Origin: Anticarsia gemmatalis
Lineage: Eukaryota; Arthropoda; Insecta; Lepidoptera; Erebidae
Assembly: GCF_050436995.1 (NCBI RefSeq)
Contig: NC_134769.1
Location: 8,779,001-8,843,000 of the forward strand
Length of the DNA stretch: 64,000 nucleotides
Reading direction: 5' to 3'
This document shows positions 1 through 11,760 of this stretch, one piece after another. Position 1 is the first letter of the stretch. Every line of letters starts with the position of its first letter. Both the position numbers and the translations under genes were made by a program. Under the pieces are notes generated by a model. It did not search any database. It had not been told where the DNA came from and saw only the letters and a list, made by a program, of their open reading frames with translations.

Positions 1-607
1 ATGCAATCGTGATAACAACTATTGTTTTTGAAATAACACATTGTTGAAGCAATAAATGTATATGACTCAATTTACTACTAGACGTAAAGGTAATCGATAC
101 TTGAGAGTTATATTATGCATCGCATTTTGAACTTTATCCCAATGAAATAATGTACAAATTACTTTCCCAGTTATGATTACTCCTGTAGTATTTTTATGTA
201 GCAATTAATTGAATCTGGAAGTACCCGAAAAGGCACTAAAATGCTTTCCATCTTATTTGATTCTGAGCGGTCTACTTCAAAATATTATGCAACGAACACT
301 CTTGAAAAATCTCGAAAATTTTACAACCAGTTTCTTGTATTGGTAGTTCCAGTGTAAGCGCCGGTAAACTTTTACTTTCAAACTAAATATTGACATTGTT
401 AAATCAACATACAAACTACTTATCATCTTAAAACAAACACTTAAAGTTTGCTTAAAATCTGTAGCCTACAATACTTGGTAGTTGTATAATTAGAAGAAAT
501 TATAAAGACGGCCTTAGGGTCTATAAGATTCCTAGAAAGTAAGTAAATAGATAAATAATTAGCAGTTGACGTACCCAAAAGGTAAAAGTGGGACCCTATA
601 ACTAAGA

Positions 608-830
608 TTTCCGTGGCACAGTAGTTAAGATGGTCGCCACGCCACTACCATAACGTTGAGGTCGTGGGTTCGATGCCCACACGGAACAATTATTTGTGCG
701 ATCCACAAACAGATGTTTAGGTTCTGGTTGCACTTTGACTCCGCCGACGTCTATCTGTCTGTCGGTCACCTGGCTGCACCTAACGAACCGTGATTTTTGT
801 AGTTTTATTACAAGGAATACTTCGAGCACG
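608..830 (+). repeat. tRNA-derived SINE
   Basis: An A-box-like tggcacagtag (614-624) and a B-box ggttcgatgcc (667-677) sit about 50 bp apart, the internal RNA polymerase III promoter spacing of a tRNA gene. The surrounding sequence does not fold as a functional tRNA. The downstream body (caattatttgtg, then 'gtctatctgtctgtcggtc') matches the layout of noctuid SINEs. A related piece is at 26209. Confidence 0.65.
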
Positions 831-844
831 AGTTCAACTCGCAA

Positions 845-3679
845 AATGCTGATTTTTTCTAATTGAATGTCCAGTCAAAACAATCTGATAAAAACTTCGT
901 GACACCTAACTGGAGACATGACACTGTATAACAAAAAAATCAGATACATTGACCTTCTGACTCCAGGTCGTAGACCTCGTACAAGCCAATGTATCATTGT
1001 TTGGACACAACAAAAACCTCTATAGAATATAGTATTTATATGGGATTGTAACTGTCCTAAAGTTATTTTAAATTATTAGCTGTGTACTTTTCCATATAGA
1101 TAAATGACGAATAACAAGTTCAGTGAGACTGTGTCTGAATATTTAAATAAATAATATTTCGGGGTCCTCAGGAATCTCGCAGATCGGGGACCTCCTGTGA
1201 TCGAGAATAGTCGTCATTCAGCCTATTACCCGTCTTTCTGAAGGTATAACCTACTGAAGAGGTGCGTTCAAGATATAGATTAATAAAAAACAGATAATAA
1301 TATAATTTTGTACTAATGGACCAATGCAATACAAATCCAATAAAATATACTATCTACCAAAGCATAAATTATCATAGCACGAGGCTTGTATTCTAGGAGG
1401 GTAAATTATTTAACGAATTCAAATGACATTTTGCTTTATCGTACCTACACATACTAATTTACTATATAAGCCGTGAAGTTTGCGAAACAAGTACATACGA
1501 AAACTAATTTGTTTCTGAAAACTATTTGGTTTTTGACTAAAATGCCTATATTGTAATAAAACTATGGTACTGTATAGTCATTGTTTTATTGTACTAATTA
1601 ACAGTTGCTATAAGAAATCGGAACGGATGTTTCTTAATTTTGCTGTAAAATTGTTTACTAGTTGCATGATAGCATGTCTGTAATATTTATATACTCGTAA
1701 TTAGAGCCAAATACCTATATTATATATCGCTACTTACCTTTAAGTTAATCTATAATTTGAGCAAAAAATATCGAATTTGATATATTGCTTCATTTTTTCA
1801 AAACCAACATACCCAGACATGAATTGTGAAAAAAATGCAAATAAAAATAAATACATCTTCTCAATTTCGAGACATTTCAAAAAACATTTTTGGGTATTTC
1901 GGAATGCATTCAAGAACCGACCTTCAAAAAATCATTACATCTAGATATCTAGCAGGTATTTGTATGTATGTAAAACAAGGCTTGCGAAAGAACGAAAGGA
2001 AGTGTTTCGGAAGCGTGTCGTAAATGCACCTGAATTATGTATCAGATTGTGAAACAGCTGCACCTGACTATATAGACTGTAAACTAGTACTATAAACTTA
2101 ATGGCTAGCTGCATATTTGACTAGTTTATTCGTAGACAAACTTTAACCTGCGATTTCGTTCGTAAGGATTTTTTTTCTATCGTCACCTCTTTGGGATGAA
2201 AAAGGTTCAATTACATTTTTGTTGCTTAGAAAAAGGTTTGAGCTCATTCTTATGTCATTTGTAAATTATCATAGGTAAAAATAGTACCGATACCTAACTT
2301 TTAGTACATATTTAAGTTATTAGTATAATAAGTCATACGGTGTTATGACCAAAACGCTTTTTACGTCTCTTCTTAAAAATGGAACTCTTTATAGTTTTTT
2401 TCTTAGATAATGATACCTAAAAGATCAAATATTTTAGAAACTGCAATGTCAGATCTATCAATATTGCTTCTACACTTCCTTATTTAAGAGCATCTAAGTA
2501 AAATACCTACAGATTGATTGCTCTTAACAAATCTTTATCTTACGGATTGCAGTTAATTGAACGGTAAATACGCTAGTTCTTGCAGTTAACTATTATTTTT
2601 TGCTAAACAATTTATAGGAAGTACGTTTTATTATATTTTTTTCTCGTATTCCAGGGAGATCGTAGGCAACTGCTGTTGCCTGTGGCAGAAAAATCCAGAA
2701 ATATTCCGGAATGCGCCTTTTCCCGCATCCAGTGTACCGGTAATGAGACTTTAATATCCCGGATTCCGCACGCTACACTTTTTTGCAAATGAGTTGCGGC
2801 TGTGAGCCCAATGACTGAGGATTAAAAACCTTTTATGACAAAACTGAAAAACTTGCTCTGCGCGCATCGACCTCAAGAAATATTGATCCGAGAGAAAAGT
2901 TTTTTCGATAATTGAGTGTCGCTTTTCATCTAAAATTCGAACACATACTTTAATTTTAACACGTGCTATTTTTGTATATTATTATCACACATTATGCAAC
3001 AACGGAGCCTAAAAATAGAAAATGAATAAAAATACATTACCCACATTACCAGAAAGACAGGTTTACATTCATTTTGCAAATAGCTTGAAGGTAGGTAATG
3101 GTGACACCAAAGTCTTAAGAACAATCTAGATATAACAAGGTTATATATGAAGGTCTGAAAAATAGAAAAATACTCACACAATGTCACATTCAGTAACTGA
3201 GTATATAAACTTAATTATCTAGGTACAATAAAAGCATAAATGTTACTATGCAGATTTTATGTCTACAAAACGTTGCAGAATCTAAATCTGCAGGTTACTT
3301 TTAGACACTATTGACCGTCTCAGATCTAAAACACGTTTGCATGTGCTATTTTCTTATTTAACTTTGAGTATAATTCATGTCTATTCATATAATTAAGACA
3401 GATGTTTGAGTGTGAATAAAACGACAGAAGTTTGTAGAACATAGCAGGTGGTGTTCTTTGGTCTACCTACCTTCACGGAGAAAGGCGCAGTGGGATATGG
3501 CGCAGGGCAAGATATTTGAAGGGAAGAGGAGAAGCCTCTTTACGACAGTGAGATGCAGGACTAAAAGAAAATTGGTGGCACCGTTTAACTTTAAAATACT
3601 TCCCCGTGCGTGTTAAACAAATACAAAAAAAAAATGCCTAAAAATTTGTTAAACACATTTATTGAGGGCATGCAAAGTC
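845..3679. other. No gene recognised
   Basis: AT-rich unique-looking sequence. Short open frames near 1826 (+) and 2966 (-) have no coding signature. A slightly GC-richer patch at 2650-2830 is unassigned. Confidence 0.6.
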
Positions 3680-3769
3680 CCCAACCCGCACTTAGCCAGC
3701 GTGTTGGACTCAAGGCCTAATCCCTCCTCCTCGTTAGAGTGGACACCCATGCTCCACAGTGGGACAGGT
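3680..3769 (+). repeat. Dispersed repeat, 'agccagcgtgttggactcaa' family
   Basis: Contains the conserved order 'acccgcacttagccagcg', 'ggactcaaggcctaa', 'cccatgctccacagtgggac'. Further copies occur at 5063, 7700 and, reversed, at 29894, 32110 and 55560. It is probably the 3' region of a retroposon common in noctuids. Confidence 0.6.
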
Positions 3770-5062
3770 TACACAAAAAAAAAACGTTTATAGTCATCGA
3801 TACTGCAAGTCTGTAGTGTCCCTCAAACACCATCAAAACAAATACAGACCACTTTCTAGACGTAAACAGGCAATTGACACAGAATCCACACTTAACATCG
3901 AACGAGCACTAAGTGCAGTGAAACTGAGAGAGAGGCGCTAATAACTGCTTAGTTTACCATTTCTACTAGAAAGTGGTCACCGCAACCGGTTGAACCACCC
4001 ACCGGCCTTGGTTAATACAAATTACCCAATACTTTGACATTTGACATCTACGGATAATTTATTTGCGGATGGCGCAAAGTTATTTGAATTTTAAACTAGG
4101 ATCCTGTTTCCGAAATGTCAAAATTGAAAGGACGGAAGGCACTATATTGAATGCTAGCTTTCCGAAATTTCCAGAAATCCTCTCTTTGCGCTCCTTTCCC
4201 TACGCTCTGCAAAGTATGTGCGTGCCAAATTCAGTTTCTTGCGGTCAGTAGTTCGGCTATGCGTTGTCTGATAGTCATTATGTAGTCATTTTATTTATTT
4301 AGGTACAACTACAAAACCCTTCCTTGCTTTAGTAATTTGAAAACGCAACTCAGCTCATTTTTTATTGATTGTTGCTATAAAAAGTCTTCACAGACATCTC
4401 CGAGACGCTTCACAGAAAGCGATCCCGAATCCCCATCGTACCATAAAACGCTGGAGCAGTAGGTAATTTAAAGCAAGACCTGCCATTAAAAAAGTGCACT
4501 ATAAAAGAGTAAAGAGCCTTTTAATACATTATAGACCAATATAGTAACTCAATATTGAAGTATCGGTTTTCTTCTAGTCACGAGAATTTTCTAATAGGTA
4601 GGATTATGGGCATCGTTTCTTATCTGGAATAGGTATATTACATCACAAAGCATGGTAAGTGTATTAGAATGTATTACTCACTGTAATAAATGCAGAACTC
4701 ACACCCATATTATTATGTCGTGAGATGCAGTAGTGGCAGTCAATGTCATGCATTATTGATCATACATCTGTATTCAATCATCTCCTGGGTATTTTCTTTT
4801 AGGAATAACCATGACATATCTAACGAATATAATTAGGATTGTTGTAGGTTAGTAAGAAAATAAGTGAAGACAACTACATGAAACAATAACTGATACAATT
4901 TAGTCGAAACACCAACGATCTATATAAATATGGTCGTATTTGTTCTTAAATAGTTACTGTTGTTCCTAATCCATGCCATTCTGCAACCGGCTCTTCCTAT
5001 AGTTTTCCATAATCCAAGCCTAATCTCAACACCTAATTAACACATTCATAAATGAATAAATT

Positions 5063-5166
5063 AAGCCCAATGCCGAACCAGTCTAGCGTGGTGGACTGAA
5101 GGCCTAAACACTCCTTCATTTCAGGAGGAGACCCTTGCCCAGCAGTGGGTACTACCACTAATGGGT
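5063..5166 (+). repeat. Dispersed repeat, same family as 3680
   Basis: 'gtctagcgtggtggactgaa', ggcctaaac and 'cccttgcccagcagtgggta' match the family order. Any reading frame across this copy is not a gene. Confidence 0.6.
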
Positions 5167-6423
5167 AAAATTCATTTATTTTCTGTACCAGTCCCAGGTA
5201 CATGATTTCTTCAGAAATAAGAAAGATAATCGCTCGACTCACACTTTAGGTTAGAAGGTCGTGTAGAGGGTTAGGGAATCATACAAGGCAACTACTCCTC
5301 CATTGTTTCTTTTGTCTTGGGCCAAACCTACAGCCTCACTCGTCACAATGAGCTTACCTACGCAATTAAAACGAGGAGCACTCTTTTCCTCTATCAGTCA
5401 AGGACTTGATTACACAAATCTGATCGTTAATAGCCCCACTCGAGCTCATCTAGTCTTATCGGAATAGGTTAATGGCATGCCCATTATAGCGCACTCGATG
5501 CAACGGCATTAGCCAGCCATTTGGGGCAATATTACTTTCTTTCATATAATTTAAATAGGTTTGTAATTGGGACTTAATTCTGCAGGTAGAGATTTAACAC
5601 ATTTTCTAGGCGTACTATCGCTACATTGACTACAGGTAATCATCATTGTACACAAATGCACGTAGTGGTATTTTCTTTTGTCATTGCGCTTCATTTCATC
5701 ATTTCATTCACGCTTCTGCATGTCTTCATTAATTCCTATTGTATTGTTTATTTAGTTATTTATTCGTGAGAACCTGCTCCCAGACAATAACACGGTTAAT
5801 AGATCCTTCGTGCCTTCAAAATTACAATTGCTTCTATACTGTCATTATGTCCTGCTTTTCGTCTGGGTCCGTCATAAGTGATTGTCTTCGACTCAAGTAC
5901 ATACAATAACGACATTTAAGATGTCTTCTGAAGTACGAAACAATTTTCGAAATTTACCACGGAAGTAAAAAATTGTCATTCATCGTTACAAATATTTCAA
6001 AAGGAACTCTTCCGTCGAAAAGCAGGAAATTATTGAGTAAAGAAACAAGATTAACTGAATAATCTAGATGTTCTTCAAGGTTTACTAGTTATGGTGGGAG
6101 ATTGAAAGCGGCCATCTTAGTTTGATTGATAGACTAAATTAATACTTACGTAGAACGGAAAATTCCTTAGATTTGTTAAAGGCTACTTGCACTATACACT
6201 CCCGCTAAGTTAAATATTTGTGGTGGGAAGGTCTTGTTTGTATTGCACACACGGTTCTCCATTAGATCGTATGGTTTAGGGGTAGCAGGGGCGACTAAGA
6301 CTATCGACTACCGAGTAGCTATTGAGATATGTCGTACGACAGACTTATCAACGCGTCATCCGAAGAAACTATATTTTTTTTCAAGTAAAATTCAATGAAT
6401 TAAACGGTCAGACATTTATTAAA
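5167..6423. other. No gene recognised
   Basis: A moderately GC patch at 5290-5530 could be an old repeat, but no family was identified. The rest is AT-rich without a coding frame. Confidence 0.55.
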
Positions 6424-6520
6424 TACACACATGCATAATATCATGCCTATTTCCCAGAGGGGTAGAAAGAACGCTACTTGGAACAATCCTTACAAACTGG
6501 CCTTGCCTCATTCACAATGG
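6424..6520 (-). repeat. Reversed copy of the 28789 family
   Basis: 'acatgcataatatcatgcct', atttcccagaggggtagaaa, then 'aacaatccttacaaactggc', cttgcctcattc is the reverse complement of the family 3' half. Confidence 0.5.
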
Positions 6521-6972
6521 TCAGACATCACAGCTAAGTGCAGGTCGTATCAATTGGCGTACTGAGGGGCAGGCTTAAGCTCAACATTGGGTAGAAGCTC
6601 TATATAGTTAGACAGAAATTTTAATGATCAAACTAATGATACGACATTCCCAGTATATGAAATCTCGCTACTGATGTGGGAGTCTGTGTTTCGTGCCTCC
6701 ATTACGGCCAACTTGGGAAGCTCAACAACTAATGATCCTAAACTAAAATTTTGTGGCCATTAAGTACTTTTACCGGTGATGGTGCACTTTCTATGCATTA
6801 CCAGTTAGAAGAGCCTCATTCGTTAAGTATACTTCAAATCGTGAGTAGCGGATGTTGGTCATTCAGAGCTAATCTTTAGGCTTTCGTCACACTGACGAGA
6901 CGGAAATAAGACTGACAATTACTTGTCATAGAACATGGGATAAAAATCTTTAGCAGTCTTTAGCAATGTACA

Positions 6973-7532
<560 letters not shown>

Positions 7533-7699
7533 TAGAGTATATAAACTACATTTAAGCTTGTTTCAGAGATAATAAAAAGTGGGTGTTTCGTTTGGATGTG
7601 TTATCTTTTAGTCATCATTGAAATAATATATCATCTGCCATGTCATCTCTTCTTTTTAGCTGCATAGCAATTAATTTTGTCGTAATAAATGAGAGATTC

Positions 7700-7787
7700 T
7701 AATCTGACCTTGGCTAGTAGTGGAATCAAGGCCAAACCCTTACCTTATTGGAGGACCTTTGTCAATCAGTGGGACAGTTAACGGGTA
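7700..7787 (+). repeat. Dispersed repeat, diverged copy of the 3680 family
   Basis: ttggctagtagtggaatcaa, ggccaaaccct and gtcaatcagtgggacag align with the family with many substitutions. Confidence 0.5.
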
Positions 7788-8728
7788 TTTTTTTTAACGA
7801 GAGTTTCTCATTTATCAGTTTTCTCATTCACAATCAGTATAAAACCACATTACTCAAGTCACGTGTAATATCAGAAAGATCTCTCAAACAAAAAAATACT
7901 ACCAACAAAATCACTGTAAATCTCATCACAACAAAAATCTGTGGCCATCTTGCACTCCCTGTCATTTACATTAATGATGATGACAGAACAATCAGGCGGT
8001 TGAGGCTCATCTAGGCTCTCGTGACTGCGCAGAACCGCCCCGGAACACGGCACGAGGGGCACCACGCATCGTGGAGTATGCAGGACAGGTTAGAAAAGTT
8101 TCAAGGTAGTATATGCACATTTGGCGAATTTAGTTTTTGTTCTTGTTAGGGAATTTTGTTTGCATGCTGTTTGGATAATCTTAATTACAAACGGGTCTTA
8201 AATTTAGGATATAGTTTAGGTATCGTAACTCTAAAATTCACATCCCGTTAAGCCATTTATCATTAAATGTACAAATATTATAGCGACAGTTTAAAAACTT
8301 TAATTTAGCATATGCACTTACGCATTTAACTTGTGATATGAATGAGGTTATAATCGTTACTCAATAAAACTCGTATCAATTGATCTCTTTTAATGAACTC
8401 ACCGCTGACCAGATAAGATAGCTTCAAAATTTTCAGAGTTTCACTGCAATTGAAATCGTATTTTCTGTAATTAAAAGGCATGCCGAGATAAAAGATCAAA
8501 GCTTCGTTTATTCAGTTGATTAATCAGCAACTCAAAAGAAGCATTGGAAATGAAACCACGAATTAGCTCCCATTGAATCTCAAAGAGATTATCAAATAAA
8601 GCAATATTGGTTCATTTCGTTACAAAACGGGAGTTATTTTCTACCTCCATTGAAACTAAAATACCTCACAGTTTTAGCTCAAAGGCTTTATTTAACCGCA
8701 GCTTCATAGTCGCTCTGTTATAAAACGG

Positions 8729-8764
8729 TTAGGGGGTAGTTGGGGGGCGAAGGGGAGGGGGCGG
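8729..8764 (+). other. G-run cluster, potential G-quadruplex
   Basis: Runs of 5, 6, 4 and 5 G (8732-8736, 8742-8747, 8752-8755, 8757-8761) lie within 30 bases and are separated by loops of 1-5. This satisfies the usual four-run quadruplex pattern in an otherwise AT-rich region. Confidence 0.7.
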
Positions 8765-9511
8765 TTCTATTTGTGAACGGAAATGACACGGTGTGCGGTA
8801 ACTACGTGCAGTTGCTTGATAGAGAAATGTATGGAATATGAGGTTCAAATTGCGTCTTTGAATGGTTTCTGATGTAGTTTCAGTTATGCTGTTACTGGTT
8901 CCTTTTGAAGTTCATAAACGGTCCTTTAGCTCTGTATAAATCAGTACAAAAAATTACCTATTTGTAAGAAATTTTGATACTGCTTTCTGCCGGTAGTATA
9001 ACAGTCCCATAATTTTATTTTCTAATAAATGTTTGATACAAGAAAAAATAAAAGTGGACATTTTTTATTTTAAAATGGACTTGTATTTTAGCAAAAGATG
9101 AATCATATTTTTGTACTTAACTTTTTTAACTTAACACGAGACCAATATTACATTTATGTAAGAAAACAAATCTACTGTGGAACTTAGGTACTTAGTACAG
9201 GAGTTTTGGTCATAAATTAAACTCAAATTCAAAATCAATCCTATTATTTCCAAACCGTTGGTCGCACGCAACATTAAACAAACGACAAAACAATACAAAT
9301 TGTATTAAATCACCGCAGTTTTAATGCAAATTACATTATTTATACATTCAGTCGAGCACGCGACTTGTACATATGATAATTTACTCAGTATACCTACCAT
9401 AATATTGGTTACTGACTTCAAAATAGGACAGGTATTTTATAACCGTTTTGAATTAAATTACTGTCATGATGCTGATATTCGACGCATTAGTATCTAATCA
9501 AGATTAACCAA

Positions 9512-9664
9512 ATCATCATCAGCCTTTCCATTCTGACAACTTCGTTGGACACGGCTTCCAGTCTCACACATGGTGACTGGGTGATCCTAGCTTATTGGAC
9601 TTATGATGATCAATATCAGAGCACCGTTACGAGGTAGTAGACAAATGGCCTGAGGAAGCCATGA
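9512..9664 (+). repeat. Dispersed noctuid-type repeat ('cggcttccagtctcac')
   Basis: 'atcatcatcagcctttcc' then 'gttggacacggcttccagtc' and 'gtgactgggtgatcc'. The central part recurs at 47231 in Gbeta intron 3. Confidence 0.5.
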
Positions 9665-10302
9665 TGATGGGAGACCAATCGCAAAGTGGGTGTTCTTTTT
9701 CAGAAAGTATTAAGCTAAATAAAAAAAATACTACTAATGAGGGATCGTCATTAAAGGGGCATATTTTTAAATAGAGTACCTGATACATTCATTATTTCAC
9801 ATTTACCTACAAAAAATTTATCACGCCTTTCCGTAGTGTTAAACAAAGACTAAAGAACGGCACTTGGTACCATCCCTAGAAACTTTCCTAACTTAGTAAC
9901 TGATATTAAAAAATGATAAATAATTGTCGAGTCAAAAGGCAAATTAACCTGAAGCCATCTGTCAAACATTTTTATGCTCCGATTCAAAACGCTAATTATT
10001 TTAAGAAATGATACACTACAAATTCGTCATACTGACTAACTATCGTCTAAAAATATCAACAAATAACAAACCTTAACTAATTGGTGAGTGAGAAATAGGA
10101 TGTTTCATCATAAAAGTACAAAAATAGAATCATGAATTGCAACAGTCAACAGTCAACGTAATGAAACAAAGGTTACATTGCAAAACGTTTCATGATCTGT
10201 TGCAAATATTCCTTTTACAGAACCTAAGTTATAGAAAATATGGGTTAGTTTGTTTAATTATGATAAAACTTAGGGACATATTACTAGCCAATTTAGAGGG
10301 CT

Positions 10303-10539
10303 CTAAAACAAAGGATCTGAGCTAATCTCCATTTTCCGATTCTCGAATTGGAAGTCTAAACCAGCATATTGGATTCGCTGCTCATTATGATGAATATTGT
10401 GTTTTTCACTGTCTCCGAAAATAAAGTTCTCTGGAGGAAAGGACATGTAAAACCAATGACAATGTACTAAAAAACTGGTTAATATCAGTAAACAAACGAC
10501 GGTCTTTAGCTTTACGAGACTATTCCATAAAAAAACCAT
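10303..10539 (-). CDS. Candidate 78-residue ORF with signal-anchor-like N terminus
   Basis: ATG at 10539 reads MVFLWNSLVKLKTVVCLLIL, then TSFLVHCHWFYMS: short N region, basic Lys, hydrophobic core, as in a signal peptide or type II membrane anchor. It is followed by polar sequence with FPPENFIFGDSEKHN and stops at 10303. No good splice donor was found before the stop, and there are no neighbours to support it. It could be a secreted small protein, a broken exon, or chance. Confidence 0.2.
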   Translation of the reverse strand: MVFLWNSLVKLKTVVCLLILTSFLVHCHWFYMSFPPENFIFGDSEKHNIHHNEQRIQYAGLDFQFENRKMEISSDPLF

Positions 10540-11134
10540 TTTTCAATTTTCGCGAGTGCTTTTATCGAACTAAAACTTACTAAAACCTTTAAGAAACCGA
10601 GAGAAACCTATCTTCCATTTAAACAATTGCAGACTCTCTTGGCCTCTTAAATAATATAACTATACACTCCTATAATGATATAACAAACCAACTCGAAAGA
10701 CGTCATTGCCTCAATCAAAAAGGAAAACAAATAAACAGTTTATAAATTGGATTTTCACAACATATTTACTTCCCTGATTTACCAAAGGAAATGACGTCAC
10801 AAGCCCTGATTGATACGAGTAGTGTCTTAAGACGTCCTTGATTGTAATATACTATTATCCTACTTATTAAGGCGTTTGGAGAACCCCAGATGTTATTTTA
10901 TAGGACAACTATCAATTTTATTTGTATTTCCCTTGGCGTAAGAAAAGGGAACAAATAAGAGAATGGAAGAACTGTCTGTTTTATTAATGCGGAAAGGTAT
11001 TGAGAAAATCTTAACCTAGTAATGAGGAAGAAAGAATCAATTAAAATCAGCTTGAGATCCGTGTAACTTGACTGAAACATTCAGCAAACCAAGGTCATGA
11101 ATTCATGATCACGTAAACACCTTCATGCGCCTTA

Positions 11135-11601
11135 GAGCCTGTCCAGATGAAGCGTTTTACGCGCGAGTCCACTCGCGCTTAGATACTCGCGCGTTCTTGA
11201 GGTACTAGAGCTACATATATCCCGTCCAGAAGACTTTGCGCGTGTCATCACTCGCGCGTAAAACGCGTGCAATAACCGCGACTCTCGACTCGCGCGTACG
11301 ACGCGCGAGTCGAGATACTCGGGCGCCATTGCTGCGTCCAGTATTACGCGCGAGTGCGTGGCGTATGGACGTATTTAGTTGCGATGATGGAGCGTGACAA
11401 CTTCAATACCGAACTGTTTATTGATGGAATTGAAAAAATAGTAGCCTTATGGGATATAGACTCAACAGAATATTCCAAAAGAACAACAAAACGTAAGTCC
11501 CTCCCAGAGTAGAACGCGCGTAAAACGCGGTATCTGGACGCAGTGTAAAATTGATACGCGCGAGTCCACTCGCGCGTAAAACGCTTCATCTGGACAGGCT
11601 C
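11135..11601 (+). mobile_element. PIF/Harbinger-like MITE with MADF exon remnant
   Basis: Terminal inverted repeats of at least 34 bp (GAGCCTGTCCAGATGAAGCG..., perfect to the first ACGCGCGAGT) are flanked by TTA on both sides (11132-11134 and 11602-11604). A 3-bp TWA target duplication is the PIF/Harbinger hallmark. The interior holds at least ten ACGCGCGAGT/ACTCGCGCGT units in both orientations, likely transposase-binding sites. A MADF-like coding exon at 11384-11492 matches the Myb/MADF accessory protein known from this superfamily. At 467 bp it is non-autonomous. Confidence 0.7.
11384..11492 (+). pseudogene. Partial MADF-domain exon inside Harbinger-like MITE
   Basis: ATG at 11384 opens a frame reading MMERDNFNTELFIDGIEKIV, then ALWDIDSTEYSKRTTKRK. 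This resembles the start of a MADF domain (Glu/hydrophobic helix, then LWD, a short acidic-polar turn, Tyr, and a basic run). The frame runs into a consensus donor C|GTAAGT at 11493, so it looks like a first exon whose partners were deleted. PIF/Harbinger transposons carry such a DNA-binding accessory gene beside the transposase. The rest of the domain is absent, so it is not a working gene. Confidence 0.5.
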
Positions 11602-11617
11602 TTACTTATATTACCAA

Positions 11618-11760
11618 GCGAAAGTAACTCTGTCTTTATATATCTTCTTCATGACTGAACCACTGAACGAACTTGGATAACATTTTGTTAAAAGTCAGTT
11701 TGAGACTTGAGAAAGGACGTAAGAGTCATTTTTAATCCGCAAATACTACAGGTTGCGGGC
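11618..11760 (+). repeat. Degenerate GTCT-Helitron remnant
   Basis: 'gcgaaagtaactctgtcttt', 'tgactgaaccactgaacgaa' and 'gagaaaggacgtaag' align with the body of the 6973 element with many changes. It starts 14 bp after the Harbinger-like MITE's target duplication. Confidence 0.5.

Noticed and set aside
608..680. A tRNA gene
   Set aside because: A- and B-box-like motifs are present, but a cloverleaf cannot be drawn and a SINE body follows.
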